DNA from: an uncultured Collinsella sp.
Lineage (GTDB): Bacteria; Actinomycetota; Coriobacteriia; Coriobacteriales; Coriobacteriaceae
DNA: 64,000 bases
Direction of reading: 5' to 3'
NCBI GenBank assembly: GCA_958415625.1
Contig: CATYZI010000001.1
Location: 51,999-115,998 of the forward strand
The notes under the pieces are model-generated. The model was not told the origin of the DNA. It ran no database searches and saw nothing but the letters and a program-made list of their open reading frames with translations. This document shows, one piece after another, positions 32,147 through 41,514 of the stretch (its first letter is position 1; each line of letters begins with the position of its first letter). Made by a program: the position numbers and the translations under genes.

Positions 32147-33196
32147 ATGGACGACATGCTGTGCGACATATCTGCCTTTCGGTATCACCGGATACCCCCA
32201 CAGGTCTTGGCAATAATGCCGGACCTGCCCGATTCTGCGGACGATCCGCGCAGGGAGCACCTATGTGAGCATCCGCTCGTCAAGCATTTCCTGGGCACCC
32301 CGTTACACGTGTTGGCGCAGGGCGTCTGCGGGCGCAAGGGCGATCGCATTGTCAGGCATGTTTGGAACGGGGAGAGGCCGTTTGATTCCGTGCGGCAGAC
32401 GGAGTTTGGCCTCGATGTCGCGTCCCCGCTCTTTACCCTGCTGACCCTGGCTTCCTCGGTCTCAAACGAGCGTCTAATCATGTGCATGTATGAGATGTGC
32501 GGCACCTTTGCCGTGTGCAAGATTGCGCCTCAGGTAAAGTCGGCACTTGAGCAGGCATATGGGAGCCGATGGAGTGACGCACGGTCGGGCTGGGAAAACG
32601 TAAAGGATGTCTCGGGGAATCCAACGGACTTGTGGAAACGACCTCCCTTGATCGAGCTCTCTGAGCTTATAGAGTTCGTCGATAAGGTCCGGGGGCTCCG
32701 CGGCGCTAAATCGTTCATACGAGCCGCGAAATGCATTACGGGGGTGGCAGCATCGCCGCTCGAGGTCCAGGCTTCGATGCTGTTTGGCCTTACGAGGTTG
32801 CGCGGCGGCGAAGGGCTGAGCCTTACCAATAACGTTGAGATTCGTATGACGCGCAGCGCCCGCCTGATTTCGGGGCTTGATAGGCGCTATGCCGATATCC
32901 TGCTGGCAAATAAGGACGGCAGCCGAGAGTGTCTGGTTGAATGCCAAGGTAAAGCCATTCACGGATCCATTGAATACAAGATCTCGGACTCCGATCGAAC
33001 GACGGCCTTGCAAGCCATGGGATATCCCGTCGTTCTGATGACCTATGGTCAGCTGGCCGACTTCGATGCCTTCCGCGTGGTGATGGAGCTCATCATGTCC
33101 TATCTCGATGTGCCGCTGAAAGACAAGACGCCGCGACAGCAGGAGCTCGAACGGCGGCTTCGTGAGGAGATTTTTATCGATTGGGCGGGAATGTAG
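32147..33196 (+). CDS. Uncharacterised protein, possible PD-(D/E)XK-like fold (paralogue 2)
   Basis: A 349-residue protein sharing its layout with the protein at 22717-23907: DISAFRYHRIPPQ at the N-terminus, LIMCMYEMCGTFAV, KSFIRAAKCITGVAASPLEV, GGEGLSLTNNVE, then YADILLANKDGSRECLVECQGKA (shown in parts; D-x-n-E-C-Q-G-K is a PD-(D/E)XK-like core) and ALQAMGYPVVLMTY. Start: ATG at 32147 gives the shared N-terminal motif, but the ribosome site is weak and ATG 32156 or an upstream start is possible. It is followed by 340 bp of AT-rich non-coding DNA. Function unknown. Confidence 0.65.
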   Translation: MDDMLCDISAFRYHRIPPQVLAIMPDLPDSADDPRREHLCEHPLVKHFLGTPLHVLAQGVCGRKGDRIVRHVWNGERPFDSVRQTEFGLDVASPLFTLLTLASSVSNERLIMCMYEMCGTFAVCKIAPQVKSALEQAYGSRWSDARSGWENVKDVSGNPTDLWKRPPLIELSELIEFVDKVRGLRGAKSFIRAAKCITGVAASPLEVQASMLFGLTRLRGGEGLSLTNNVEIRMTRSARLISGLDRRYADILLANKDGSRECLVECQGKAIHGSIEYKISDSDRTTALQAMGYPVVLMTYGQLADFDAFRVVMELIMSYLDVPLKDKTPRQQELERRLREEIFIDWAGM

Positions 33197-33470
33197 TCGC
33201 GCGGTGGGTAAACGGTAGCGCGAGCTAGAGTTCTGGTCGCAAAAAGGCTTCAATTTTGCCTTGGAGGGACCCTAAAAATGCTATCTAGAATAAGTTGTTT
33301 CGGAAAATAGACAGTCAACTTACATTCGGCACATAGAGACCGATTTTTACCTACTAAAGTCCCTGATAAAGCTGTTTATCAAAGCGGGTGTGCTTAGCGA
33401 CTGGAGCCTCACTATCGATTATCTGAAAAAACTTGTTCCGGGTATCATTTTAAAGTCGTCCGGAGCAACA
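33197..33470. other. AT-rich intergenic region with a start-less open frame
   Basis: Much AT-richer than the flanks. A plus-strand frame (33294-33488) is open for 65 codons with a protein-like sequence (YLLKSLIKLFIKAGVLSDW, YLKKLVPGIIL) but has no ATG and no ribosome site. It may be the remnant of a lost gene or chance. Nothing else is visible. Confidence 0.3.
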
Positions 33471-33473
33471 AAA

Positions 33474-33503
33474 TCGCCCCCCGTTTCGTGAAAACGGGGG
33501 GCG
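33474..33503 (-). terminator. Terminator of serC-serA
   Basis: TCGCCCCCCGTTT (33474-33486) pairs with AAACGGGGGGCGA (33491-33503). On the minus strand it is followed by TTTTGTTG. Confidence 0.85.
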
Positions 33504-33543
33504 AATGGGCTTCGTGGTCTGTCTGGCAGGCTTGGCACCGGCG

Positions 33544-34707
33544 CTATTTAATCACGCGCACGCGATACATCGACGGAATCTGCTTGAGCGCCTCGATCGT
33601 GCTGCCGTCCAGGTGCTCATCGGTGTCGAACATAGTGTAGGCGTTCTCGCCAGCGGACTCGTTGGTCATGCGCTGCACGTTGGCGTTGTCCTTGGCGAGA
33701 ATGGCCGTGATCTGGCCGATCATGTTGGGCACGTTGGCATGCAGGCAGGCAATGCGGCTTGCGGCGCGCGCCTTGCCCATGCTGCAGGCGGGGTAGTTGA
33801 CGCTGTGCGCGATGTTGCCGTTTTCCAGGTAATCCTTGAGCTCGCTGATGGCCATGTCGGCGCAGTTGGCCTCGGCCTCGCCGGTGCCGGCGCCCGAATG
33901 CGTGGTGATAAACGTATTGGGCATCTTGACGGTCTTGGGCGTGGCAAAGTCGCAGCTAAACCAGCTGAGCTTGCCCTCGCGCAGGGCGGCGTCGACGGCG
34001 TCCTCGTCAATGATGGTCTCGCGCGCGTAGTTGATGAGCACGGCGTCGGGCGCCAGCAGGTTAATCTGCTCGGTGCTTATCATGCCGATGGTGTCTGCCT
34101 TGCTGGGCACGTGCACGGTGAGGTAGTCGCAGCCGCGGCACAGATCCTCGAGCGTGCCCACGCGCTGCACCTCGCGGCTCAGCACCCACGCGTGCTCGAC
34201 GGAAATGAACGGATCGTAGCCGTAGACGTCCATGCCCAGGTCGACGCAGGCGTTGGCGACCTTGGAGCCCACGTTGCCCAGGCCGATGACGCCGATGCGC
34301 TTGCCCTTGAGCTCGCGGCCCACAAAGGCCTTCTTGGCCTTTTCGGCATCGACCTGAATCTCGGGGTCGTCGGCGTTGTCACGCACCCAGTTCATCGATT
34401 GCACCACGCCGCGGCTCGAGAGCACCAACATGCCCAGGACGAGCTCCTTGACGGCGTTGCTGTTGGCGCCGGGGGAGTTAAAGACGACGACGCCCTTCTT
34501 GGCGTACTCCTCGACGGGGATGTTGTTGACGCCGGCGCCGCAGCGGGCGATGGCGCGGATGCCCTCGGGCAGCTCGTAGCCGTGCAGGTCGGTGGAGCGC
34601 ATCAGAATGGCGTCGGCCTCCTCGGCGGTGCCCACAAACTCGTAGCCCTCGCCAAATTCGACTTTGCCGTCCTTGGTAATGTCGTCGATGGTTTTAATCT
34701 TGCGCAT
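33544..34707 (-). CDS. serA: D-3-phosphoglycerate dehydrogenase SerA
   Basis: A 387-residue NAD-dependent dehydrogenase for the first step of serine synthesis. NAD-binding motif GVIGLGNVGSKVA, catalytic Arg/Glu/His segments INYARETIIDEDA and FITTHSGAGTGEAE, and a C-terminal ACT domain (about residues 315-387, MIGQITAILAKDNANVQ) for effector binding. This is the shorter SerA type with the ACT domain but no intervening domain. ATG at 34707 with AAGGAG. It lies 69 bp downstream of serC. Confidence 0.93.
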   Translation of the reverse strand: MRKIKTIDDITKDGKVEFGEGYEFVGTAEEADAILMRSTDLHGYELPEGIRAIARCGAGVNNIPVEEYAKKGVVVFNSPGANSNAVKELVLGMLVLSSRGVVQSMNWVRDNADDPEIQVDAEKAKKAFVGRELKGKRIGVIGLGNVGSKVANACVDLGMDVYGYDPFISVEHAWVLSREVQRVGTLEDLCRGCDYLTVHVPSKADTIGMISTEQINLLAPDAVLINYARETIIDEDAVDAALREGKLSWFSCDFATPKTVKMPNTFITTHSGAGTGEAEANCADMAISELKDYLENGNIAHSVNYPACSMGKARAASRIACLHANVPNMIGQITAILAKDNANVQRMTNESAGENAYTMFDTDEHLDGSTIEALKQIPSMYRVRVIK

Positions 34708-34776
34708 GAAAAACTCCTTAGCGGATTTGTTTATAACAAGTGGTTTGAAGTGGCTGGTCGGCCCGCGTGTTGCGGG

Positions 34777-35901
34777 CTAGTTAGATCGCGGGCTCAAACT
34801 ATGCTGCGCTTCGAAGTCCTTCACGTACGTGGCCAGCGCCTGCACGTCCTCCATGGTGACGGCGTTGTACACGCTGGCGCGCATTCCGCCGACGAGGCGA
34901 TGGCCCTTGACGTTTTGGATCTGGTGCTCTGCCGCGCCCGCAACAAAGGCCGCGTCGAGTTCGGCGTCGCCGGTACGGAACGTGACGTTGGCGATGGAGC
35001 GGCTGTTGGCCTGCGCGGTGCCATGGAACAGCTCGCTGTGCTCGAGCAGGTCGTAGAGCAGGTTGGCCTTGGCCCAGTTGCGCTCGGCCATGGCGGCAAG
35101 TCCGCCGGTCTGCTCAACCCAACGGAACACCTTGCCGCACACGTAGATACCAAAGGTGTTGGGCGTGTTGAGCATGGAGCCCTTGGCGGCCTGGGTCTTA
35201 AGGTCCATGTACTGCGGCGTCTGCGCAAAGGCTGGACCGTCGGCGATCAGGTCGTCGCGCACGATAACCACGGTGACGCCCGCGGCGCCGGCGTTTTTCT
35301 GAGCGCCGGCGTAGATGAGTCCGTAGCGCTCGACGTCGAGCGGCTGCGACAAAAAGCAGCTCGAGACATCGGCGACCAGCGGTACGTCGCCGAAGTTAGG
35401 CAGCTCGTGGTACATGGTGCCAAAGATGGTGTTGTTCTGGCAGATGTAGACGTAGTCGAGCCCGCCGCCCGCGGCCTCGGCGGCAATGCGCGCGTTGATG
35501 TCGGCCATGGCGGGAATGCGGTCGAAATTGGCGTCCTCGGAGCTCGCGAGCAGCACGGCCTCGCCGTACTTGGCGGCTTCCTTGTACGCCTTGTTGGCGA
35601 AGTTGCCGGTCACGACGTAGCCGGCGCGGCCGCGGCGCATGAGGTTCATCGGGATGCCCGCAAACTGCAGCGTGGCGCCGCCCTGCAAAAACAGAACACG
35701 GTAGTTATCGGGGATGCTCAGCAGGCGGCGCAGGGTTGCCTCGGCGTCGTCGATGATCTGCTGGTACATGCTAGATCGATGGCTCATCTCGAGCACGGAC
35801 ATGCCGCAACCGTGGTAGTCCATCATCTCGTCGGCGATCTCGGCGAGCACGCTGGTAGGCAGCGCGGCCGGGCCAGCTGAGAAGTTGTGCACACGTGCCA
35901 T
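34777..35901 (-). CDS. serC: Phosphoserine aminotransferase SerC
   Basis: A 374-residue class V aminotransferase converting 3-phosphohydroxypyruvate to phosphoserine. The start VHNFSAGPAALPTSVL is diagnostic, LFLQGGATLQFAGIPMNL binds pyridoxal phosphate, and the Schiff-base lysine is in YGLIYAGAQKNAGAAGVTVVIV (shown in part: AGAQKNAGAAGVT). First gene of the serC-serA operon. No serB is in the window. Confidence 0.95.
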   Translation of the reverse strand: MARVHNFSAGPAALPTSVLAEIADEMMDYHGCGMSVLEMSHRSSMYQQIIDDAEATLRRLLSIPDNYRVLFLQGGATLQFAGIPMNLMRRGRAGYVVTGNFANKAYKEAAKYGEAVLLASSEDANFDRIPAMADINARIAAEAAGGGLDYVYICQNNTIFGTMYHELPNFGDVPLVADVSSCFLSQPLDVERYGLIYAGAQKNAGAAGVTVVIVRDDLIADGPAFAQTPQYMDLKTQAAKGSMLNTPNTFGIYVCGKVFRWVEQTGGLAAMAERNWAKANLLYDLLEHSELFHGTAQANSRSIANVTFRTGDAELDAAFVAGAAEHQIQNVKGHRLVGGMRASVYNAVTMEDVQALATYVKDFEAQHSLSPRSN

Positions 35902-36353
35902 CTTCTAGTTCCCCTCGTAGTCGTTTGAACGTTCGGGATACTTTAGCACAGTGCAGCGTCAGGCGCGACCGCATCACGGTAAAACTCGAGTGCGCCGCTA
36001 TGATTTACAGGATGGTTACATGGGGGAGGGCTTAGCTCGAGGCTCGCATCCGATCCGTCTCGGCCTTCACTCTATGTTGAGTGTAGCGGAGGGTGGGGAC
36101 AGATTCACAAGCGCGCCTGTCTGACAAGTGTGATTTGGGGCGATCTCGTCAAAGCTGCTGAGCTGAGAAAATAACCGTTAACCGGATTAAATTTTGTTAC
36201 TCAACATTTGACACTCTGTGCGTGGTAACTTTTTTACCAACAGGTATGATTAATGACATGTGCGCCGCGCCTGCCTGCTGGGCCGCGGCGCACTTGTGAC
36301 AGCCTTTGACACCCTTGGAGCGTGTACTGTGGATGTAACCACAAAAAGCGTTC
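35902..36353. other. Leader and promoter region upstream of BREX
   Basis: About 450 bp between divergent serC and brxA. It contains GGTAACTTTTTTACC (36224-36238, inverted repeat), a TATGAT (36245-36250) that could be a -10, two copies of TTTGACAC (36207-36214 and 36305-36312), and a perfect 10-bp hairpin GTGCGCCGCG/CGCGGCGCAC (36260-36293). I see no gene. Confidence 0.5.
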
Positions 36354-36363
36354 GGGGGGGGGG
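36354..36363 (+). repeat. Poly-G tract (10 G) at the brxA start
   Basis: Ten consecutive G residues; the last is the first base of the GTG start codon of brxA. Such tracts slip during replication in many bacteria. A change of length would alter the distance or strength of the ribosome site or, with one extra G, fuse brxA to an upstream GTG frame beginning at 36322. Confidence 0.85.
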
Positions 36364-37013
36364 TGCTCACCCGCGAGCAATTCCTCCCGCATGAGATGCG
36401 CATCGTCGCTGCCCTTCGTATGCAGGGCGCAAGTGACGAGCAGGTCATTGTACGCGTAAAGAGCGAGAACCTCTTTCAATATCCCACGGAGCGCATGGTC
36501 GCCAACCGCGCAACCGTGTGCCTTCGCCGCCTTGACGCCATGGTGCCCACGGACGCCGTATGCGCCGCGCGCGGCATCGACCCCAAAACCGCCGTCGAGG
36601 CTGCGTCATCCCTAGCCAGGCTCATGGCATCCGGCACTCCCACGCAGGCGGACCAGGCCATCTTCTACAGCATGATCTGCCGCTACGATATCGTGCGCGA
36701 GCTCGTGCTCGTCGAGGTAGGGGAGCGCCTACAAAATTTCGATTATGCCTTTACGGCGGTTGACCTCAACGCCTTTATGACACGCTTTACCACGGAGTAT
36801 CCGGACGCGGCCCGCTGGACTGAGGCCACGGTCAAGCGCATTAAGGGCTCGCTCCGCCAGACGCTCCGCCATGCCGGCCTTATCGGCGAGGGCCAGGGCC
36901 CGGAGTCCGAGCGCCTGTCACCACTCTTCCTCGATTCCGATGTCGAGCGAGCCTTGGTTCAGCTGGGCGAGCAGTCGCTTATCGCGGCCCTTACCGGCAG
37001 GGCGGTGATGTAG
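36363..37013 (+). CDS. brxA: BREX protein BrxA (DUF1819)
   Basis: A 216-residue first gene of the type 1 BREX locus. BrxA proteins are small helical DNA-binding proteins needed for some BREX activities. Family-like sequence: FLPHEMRIVAALRMQGASDEQ, SENLFQYPTERMVANRA, FYSMICRYDIVRELV and RIKGSLRQTLRHAGLI. GTG start directly after the G tract. Compared with my recollection of the family, the N-terminus appears several residues short, which fits the idea that translation may start further upstream when the tract has another length. The stop is one base from the brxB start. Confidence 0.88.
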   Translation: MLTREQFLPHEMRIVAALRMQGASDEQVIVRVKSENLFQYPTERMVANRATVCLRRLDAMVPTDAVCAARGIDPKTAVEAASSLARLMASGTPTQADQAIFYSMICRYDIVRELVLVEVGERLQNFDYAFTAVDLNAFMTRFTTEYPDAARWTEATVKRIKGSLRQTLRHAGLIGEGQGPESERLSPLFLDSDVERALVQLGEQSLIAALTGRAVM

Positions 37014-37014
37014 C

Positions 37015-37707
37015 GTGGCTCCCGTCAAAAGCGCCGTCGACCCTGTTATCACCCCGGCGACGGATCTCACCACCAATATCGGCATCCATTCCCGCAAGAG
37101 CGTCGTGGCGGCGCATGCCCGCTCTCAGCACGCCTGTCAGGAATTTGAGCGCCGTGCGCAGCTTCTGCGCGAGTGCCTGTGCAGCGAGGACTTTTTGGCC
37201 AACAAGGGCATAGGCAATGAGATCGGCTTCCACACTTTTTGCTATGACCCCGCGCTGGAGTTTGAGGCGCGTGCATTATTTGACACCCTTTCACGCGATG
37301 CCGAGGCCGACAAGCTTCCGTGCACGCTCAAGGTCGTGAACCTTTACGACGCCGTGCTGGCAATTCTCGAAAAGCGCCGTGTCCTCAAGGCTATCCCGCA
37401 CCAAGAGGAGCGCCGCGGTACCCAACGCGTGCTCGAGGACGTGGCCAAGTTCGCCTCGCCCGAGAAAGTTGCCGCGTACATCCTTGAGCAGACCGAGCCG
37501 TTCGCGCCCGGAGACGTCATTCTCCTCACCGGCGCGGGCGAGGTTTTCCCGTTCTTTCGCATGCACACGCTTCTCCACTGCATGCTTGCGGATTTTGATG
37601 AGGTGCCTGTGGTCGCCGCCTATCCGGGCAGTTTCAACGGCTCTTCTTTCCAGCTCTTTAACCGTCTGCCGGCCGACAACTACTACCGCGCCATCGATAT
37701 CTCGTAA
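37015..37707 (+). CDS. brxB: BREX protein BrxB (DUF1788)
   Basis: A 230-residue DUF1788 protein, a universal part of type 1 BREX of unknown biochemical role. Visible family features: EIGFHTFCYDPALEFEARAL, LPCTLKVVNLYDAVLAILE, DVILLTGAGEVFPFFRMHTLL (split as DVILLTGAGEVFPF, RMHTLL), VPVVAAYPGSFNG and LFNRLPADNYYRAIDIS at the end. GTG start one base after the brxA stop indicates coupled translation. brxC follows after 78 bp. Confidence 0.92.
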   Translation: MAPVKSAVDPVITPATDLTTNIGIHSRKSVVAAHARSQHACQEFERRAQLLRECLCSEDFLANKGIGNEIGFHTFCYDPALEFEARALFDTLSRDAEADKLPCTLKVVNLYDAVLAILEKRRVLKAIPHQEERRGTQRVLEDVAKFASPEKVAAYILEQTEPFAPGDVILLTGAGEVFPFFRMHTLLHCMLADFDEVPVVAAYPGSFNGSSFQLFNRLPADNYYRAIDIS

Positions 37708-37785
37708 GCACGGCTCCCCGCAGGCAAGTCCCTGCCGCCGGTAACAACCCTTTGCCATAACGTTCCCAAACCTAAAGGAGCACCC

Positions 37786-40700
37786 ATGGACAACACGATC
37801 ATTCGCGACCTCTTTGCAAAAGACATCAACCGCTCCATCAACGGCGTGGTCAAGGTCCAGGATTCAAAAGATGGGTCCATCCGCCAAGAGCTTGACGAGT
37901 ACGTGGTGACGCGCGAGTTGCAGAGGCACTTTGCCACGTTCTTCAAGGCCTACGGCGATGCCATCAATGTGCGCACCGACAAGATCGGCGTGTGGATCAG
38001 CGGTTTCTTCGGTTCCGGTAAATCGCACTTCCTCAAGATGCTGAGCTACCTGCTAGAGAATCGCCAGATCGGCGGTAAGAGCGCCATCCGCTACTTTGAC
38101 GGCAAGATCGTCGACCCCATGGTCGCGGCGGCCATGGAGCGCGCCTGTTCGGTGCCCACGCAGGCCATCCTCTTTAACATCGATAGTAAGGCGGGCCAGT
38201 GGAAGCAGGGCGATACGGCTCCCACGGCGCTGCTTCGCGGCTTTGAGCGCATGTTCTACGAGGCGCGCGGCTTCTACGGCGAGGACCTCAAGCTTGCAAA
38301 GCTCGAGGACTACATCGATTCCCTGGGCAAGACCCAGGAGTTCCGCGAGGCCTTTGAGCGCGTCAACGGCGAGTCCTGGCTCCAGACCCGCGACACCTAC
38401 AGCTACTTTGAGGACGACGTGGTCGAGGTGCTGCAGAGCGTGCTCGGCATGAGCGAAAAGGCCGCATGGAACTGGCTCGAGGGTTCTGAGGACGAGGTTT
38501 TGGCCCCCGATGTTTTTGCCAAAAAGGTCAAGGACTACGTAGACGCTCGGGCAGCGGCCCACGGCGGCAACTTCCGTTTGCTCTTTATGGTCGATGAGGT
38601 GGGTCAGTTTATTACAAACGACAAGGACCCAAGCCTTATGCTGAGCCTTCAGACCATCGTCGAGGAGCTGGGTGCCGCCTGCGGTGGCCGCGTGTGGGTG
38701 ATGGTCACGAGCCAGGAGGCCATCGACAACCTGAGCCTGCCCGTGGGCAACGACTTTTCAAAGATCCAGGGCCGCTTCAATACCCGCCTTTCGCTCTCCA
38801 GCTCCAGCGTGGACGAGGTCATCCAGCGCCGCGTGCTCGAGAAGACCGCGCCGGTGGCCGATATGCTTGCACAGGTCTACGAGCAAGACGCCGCCGTGCT
38901 CAAAAACAACTTTACCTTTGAGGGTGGCTCGCGCTCCGACCTTGCCGGCTACGCCAACTCCAAGGATTTTGTGGCTAGCTACCCGTTTGTGGGCTACCAG
39001 TTTAAGCTCCTGCCCGACGTCATGACCGAGGTGCGCAAGCACGGTGTCAAGGCCAAGCACATGTCAACGGGCGAGCGCTCCATGCTGAGCGCGTTCCAGG
39101 AGAGCGCTCAGGCCATCCAGCATGACCGGGCCGGTGCGCTCGTGCCGTTCTGGCGCTTCTTCGATACCATCTCCAAGGACCTGGAGCACGGCATCAACCA
39201 GGTGGTCGACCGCGCGGTCCGCGCGGCCGAGGACGCAAAGGGCCTTGAGCCCTACGACGTTCAGGTGCTCAAGCTCCTGTACTTGATCCGCTACATCGGC
39301 TACGTTAAGGCCACGGTCGAGAACATCTCCATCTTCATGATCGACGGCCTCGACGTGGACATGCGCGCCCTCAAGGACCGCGTCAAGGAGTCCCTTGCCC
39401 GCCTGGAGCGCGAGAACTACGTGGCACGCCAGGGCGATACTTATAGCTTCCTCACCGACGAGGAGCAGGAGATAGCGCAGGAGATCGCACGCACCCCGAT
39501 CGATAACGTGCAGGTGATCGAGTCTATCAAAAAGCGCCTGTTCGACAGCATCTATACCGCGCGCAAACTCAACCGTGGGGCCAATGACTTTCCGTTTGAC
39601 CGCTATGTGGACGGCTCAATCCACGGTACCAGCATGGGCGGCATGGAGCTTTGCGTGGCGACTATGGCGAGCGACCTGGGCCGTGCGGACGATACCGAGC
39701 TGGCCTTGGCTTCTTCGGGCAAAGCCATCGTGGTCTTGAGCGACGAGGCGGATTATTGGGAGACGCTCGTCAACGCCGCCAAGATCCGCAAGTACGCCAA
39801 GACGCGAAATCTCCAGGAGCTTCAGCCGAGTACGCGCCAGATCGTCGAGTCCAAGATGCGCGAGGCGGCTTATAACGAGAAGGAGGCCGATACCCTTTTG
39901 AGCGAGGCCGTGCTCCATGCACGTTGCGCGGTCAACGACCGCATGGTTGAGGTCCGCGCGGCCAAACCCGCCCAGGTCTTTGAGCAGGTGCTGGCGCAGC
40001 TGTGCGATGTGGTCTTTGAAAAGGCCGACTATATCGGCTCGCCGGTCATGAGCGATTCCGATATCCGCTCCACTCTGGCGGGCAACGTTCAAGCGGGGCT
40101 CGCTGGCATGGACGCGGGTAACACGCGTGCGCTCAAGGAGGTCGAGGACTACCTCAAAGTTCAGCACCAGCGCCACCTGGATACCGCTATGGGCGATATC
40201 CAGCGCCAGTACCAGCAAAGGCCCTTTGGCTGGCGCGAGGTCGACATCGCAAATGTGGTGGCGCAGCTTGTGGTAGAGCAGCGCGCGCAGGTGCTGTTTG
40301 GCGGTCAGACGGTTCAAGCTAACGACAGCCGCATGGTGGCACTCCTTCGCAAGGATGCCGATAAGGCTCAGGTGCGCTTGCGCATGCGCATGAGCGACCG
40401 GTTGCTGCGCGCCACGGGCGAACTCATGTGTGACCTGTTTGATCTCAAGACCGTGCCCTCCAACGAGGATAGGCTCGTGGTCGAGCTCAAGGAGCGCCTT
40501 GAGGACTTGCGCGAGTCGTGCCTCGCCATAGCACGCGACTACTATACGGGTATCAAACCGCTCTATCCGTATCCTGGCGAGAGCGAGTGTGAGAAGATGC
40601 GCTCGGAGGTGGCCGACGTCCTTAAGGACCAGAACGAGTCCGAGGCGTTCTTGACCACGTTCACCAAGCATGAGGAGCGCTTGCTCGATGCCAAGGAAGA

Positions 40701-41448
40701 CTTTGACAAGGTGGTTGAATTCTTAGAGTCCAACCAACGAACAGCGTTTGACCACGCTAGGGATTTCTTGAGCCGCACCGAGGGTATCGAGTATGCCTCC
40801 GATGACATTCCCAGCGCGGTGGAGAACGTGGCAAAGGTGCGCGAGATCCTCAAAGATCCCAAGCCCTATGGCCGCATTAAAGACCTGCAGCCGCTTATGG
40901 ATCCCGTTGAGGACGACATAAAAAAGCTGCTGGGCATCCGCCGCAATGAGTTTTTGTGCCGCATCGAGAGCGATCTGCAAGACCTGCAGGCACAGGCTGA
41001 GAGTCAAAAGGGCTTTGTCAATCAAGCCAAGGATGCCATAGCAGAAGCCGCCGCCAAATACGAGTCGTTCAAAAACCGTGCCCACAGTGCTCAAAGCCTC
41101 AACGAGCTGAGTGTTGCCGCGACTAACTGGGGCAACTGGATCGTTGCTGCAACCAACAAGATATACGACGCCGTGGATGCGGCCCGCATGCGCATGGACA
41201 ACGAGCGCCGCACCACTGAGGTCACGAGTACGGGTGAGGTGGTCAAGAAGGTCTCCAACAAGGGCGCCGCATCGTCTGCTCCCGTGCCCGCGCCCAAGCC
41301 CCAGCGCAAGATCAAGACCGTGCGCCGCGCCGATCTGGCCAAGCCGAGTCGTCTCTTGTCCGCAGAGGACGTGGAGCGCTATGTGGATGACTTGCGCTCC
41401 CGCCTTATGCAGGCACTCGCTGCAAACGACGAGATCCGTATCAACTAA
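37786..41448 (+). CDS. brxC: BREX P-loop ATPase BrxC
   Basis: A 1220-residue ATPase of the BREX complex. Walker A is SGFFGSGKSHFLK (GFFGSGKS at residues 73-80), and a Walker B-like LLFMVDEVGQFI lies near residue 265. The C-terminal third is largely helical with coiled-coil stretches, and a Ser/Ala/Pro-rich linker precedes the last 50 residues. The length is normal for type 1 BrxC. ATG with AAAGGAG upstream. It is followed 66 bp later by pglX. Confidence 0.95.
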   Translation: MDNTIIRDLFAKDINRSINGVVKVQDSKDGSIRQELDEYVVTRELQRHFATFFKAYGDAINVRTDKIGVWISGFFGSGKSHFLKMLSYLLENRQIGGKSAIRYFDGKIVDPMVAAAMERACSVPTQAILFNIDSKAGQWKQGDTAPTALLRGFERMFYEARGFYGEDLKLAKLEDYIDSLGKTQEFREAFERVNGESWLQTRDTYSYFEDDVVEVLQSVLGMSEKAAWNWLEGSEDEVLAPDVFAKKVKDYVDARAAAHGGNFRLLFMVDEVGQFITNDKDPSLMLSLQTIVEELGAACGGRVWVMVTSQEAIDNLSLPVGNDFSKIQGRFNTRLSLSSSSVDEVIQRRVLEKTAPVADMLAQVYEQDAAVLKNNFTFEGGSRSDLAGYANSKDFVASYPFVGYQFKLLPDVMTEVRKHGVKAKHMSTGERSMLSAFQESAQAIQHDRAGALVPFWRFFDTISKDLEHGINQVVDRAVRAAEDAKGLEPYDVQVLKLLYLIRYIGYVKATVENISIFMIDGLDVDMRALKDRVKESLARLERENYVARQGDTYSFLTDEEQEIAQEIARTPIDNVQVIESIKKRLFDSIYTARKLNRGANDFPFDRYVDGSIHGTSMGGMELCVATMASDLGRADDTELALASSGKAIVVLSDEADYWETLVNAAKIRKYAKTRNLQELQPSTRQIVESKMREAAYNEKEADTLLSEAVLHARCAVNDRMVEVRAAKPAQVFEQVLAQLCDVVFEKADYIGSPVMSDSDIRSTLAGNVQAGLAGMDAGNTRALKEVEDYLKVQHQRHLDTAMGDIQRQYQQRPFGWREVDIANVVAQLVVEQRAQVLFGGQTVQANDSRMVALLRKDADKAQVRLRMRMSDRLLRATGELMCDLFDLKTVPSNEDRLVVELKERLEDLRESCLAIARDYYTGIKPLYPYPGESECEKMRSEVADVLKDQNESEAFLTTFTKHEERLLDAKEDFDKVVEFLESNQRTAFDHARDFLSRTEGIEYASDDIPSAVENVAKVREILKDPKPYGRIKDLQPLMDPVEDDIKKLLGIRRNEFLCRIESDLQDLQAQAESQKGFVNQAKDAIAEAAAKYESFKNRAHSAQSLNELSVAATNWGNWIVAATNKIYDAVDAARMRMDNERRTTEVTSTGEVVKKVSNKGAASSAPVPAPKPQRKIKTVRRADLAKPSRLLSAEDVERYVDDLRSRLMQALAANDEIRIN

Positions 41449-41514
41449 CCCGCGGGGCAACCGGCGCCAAAACGTGCGCCGGTTGCTTATGGCGTTTAGA
41501 AAGGCTCATCAACC

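Noticed and set aside
33505..35880. A 791-codon plus-strand open frame over serA-serC
   Set aside because: It is a shadow of two well-supported minus-strand genes in GC-rich DNA, and its Val/Gly/His-rich composition is typical of antisense frames.
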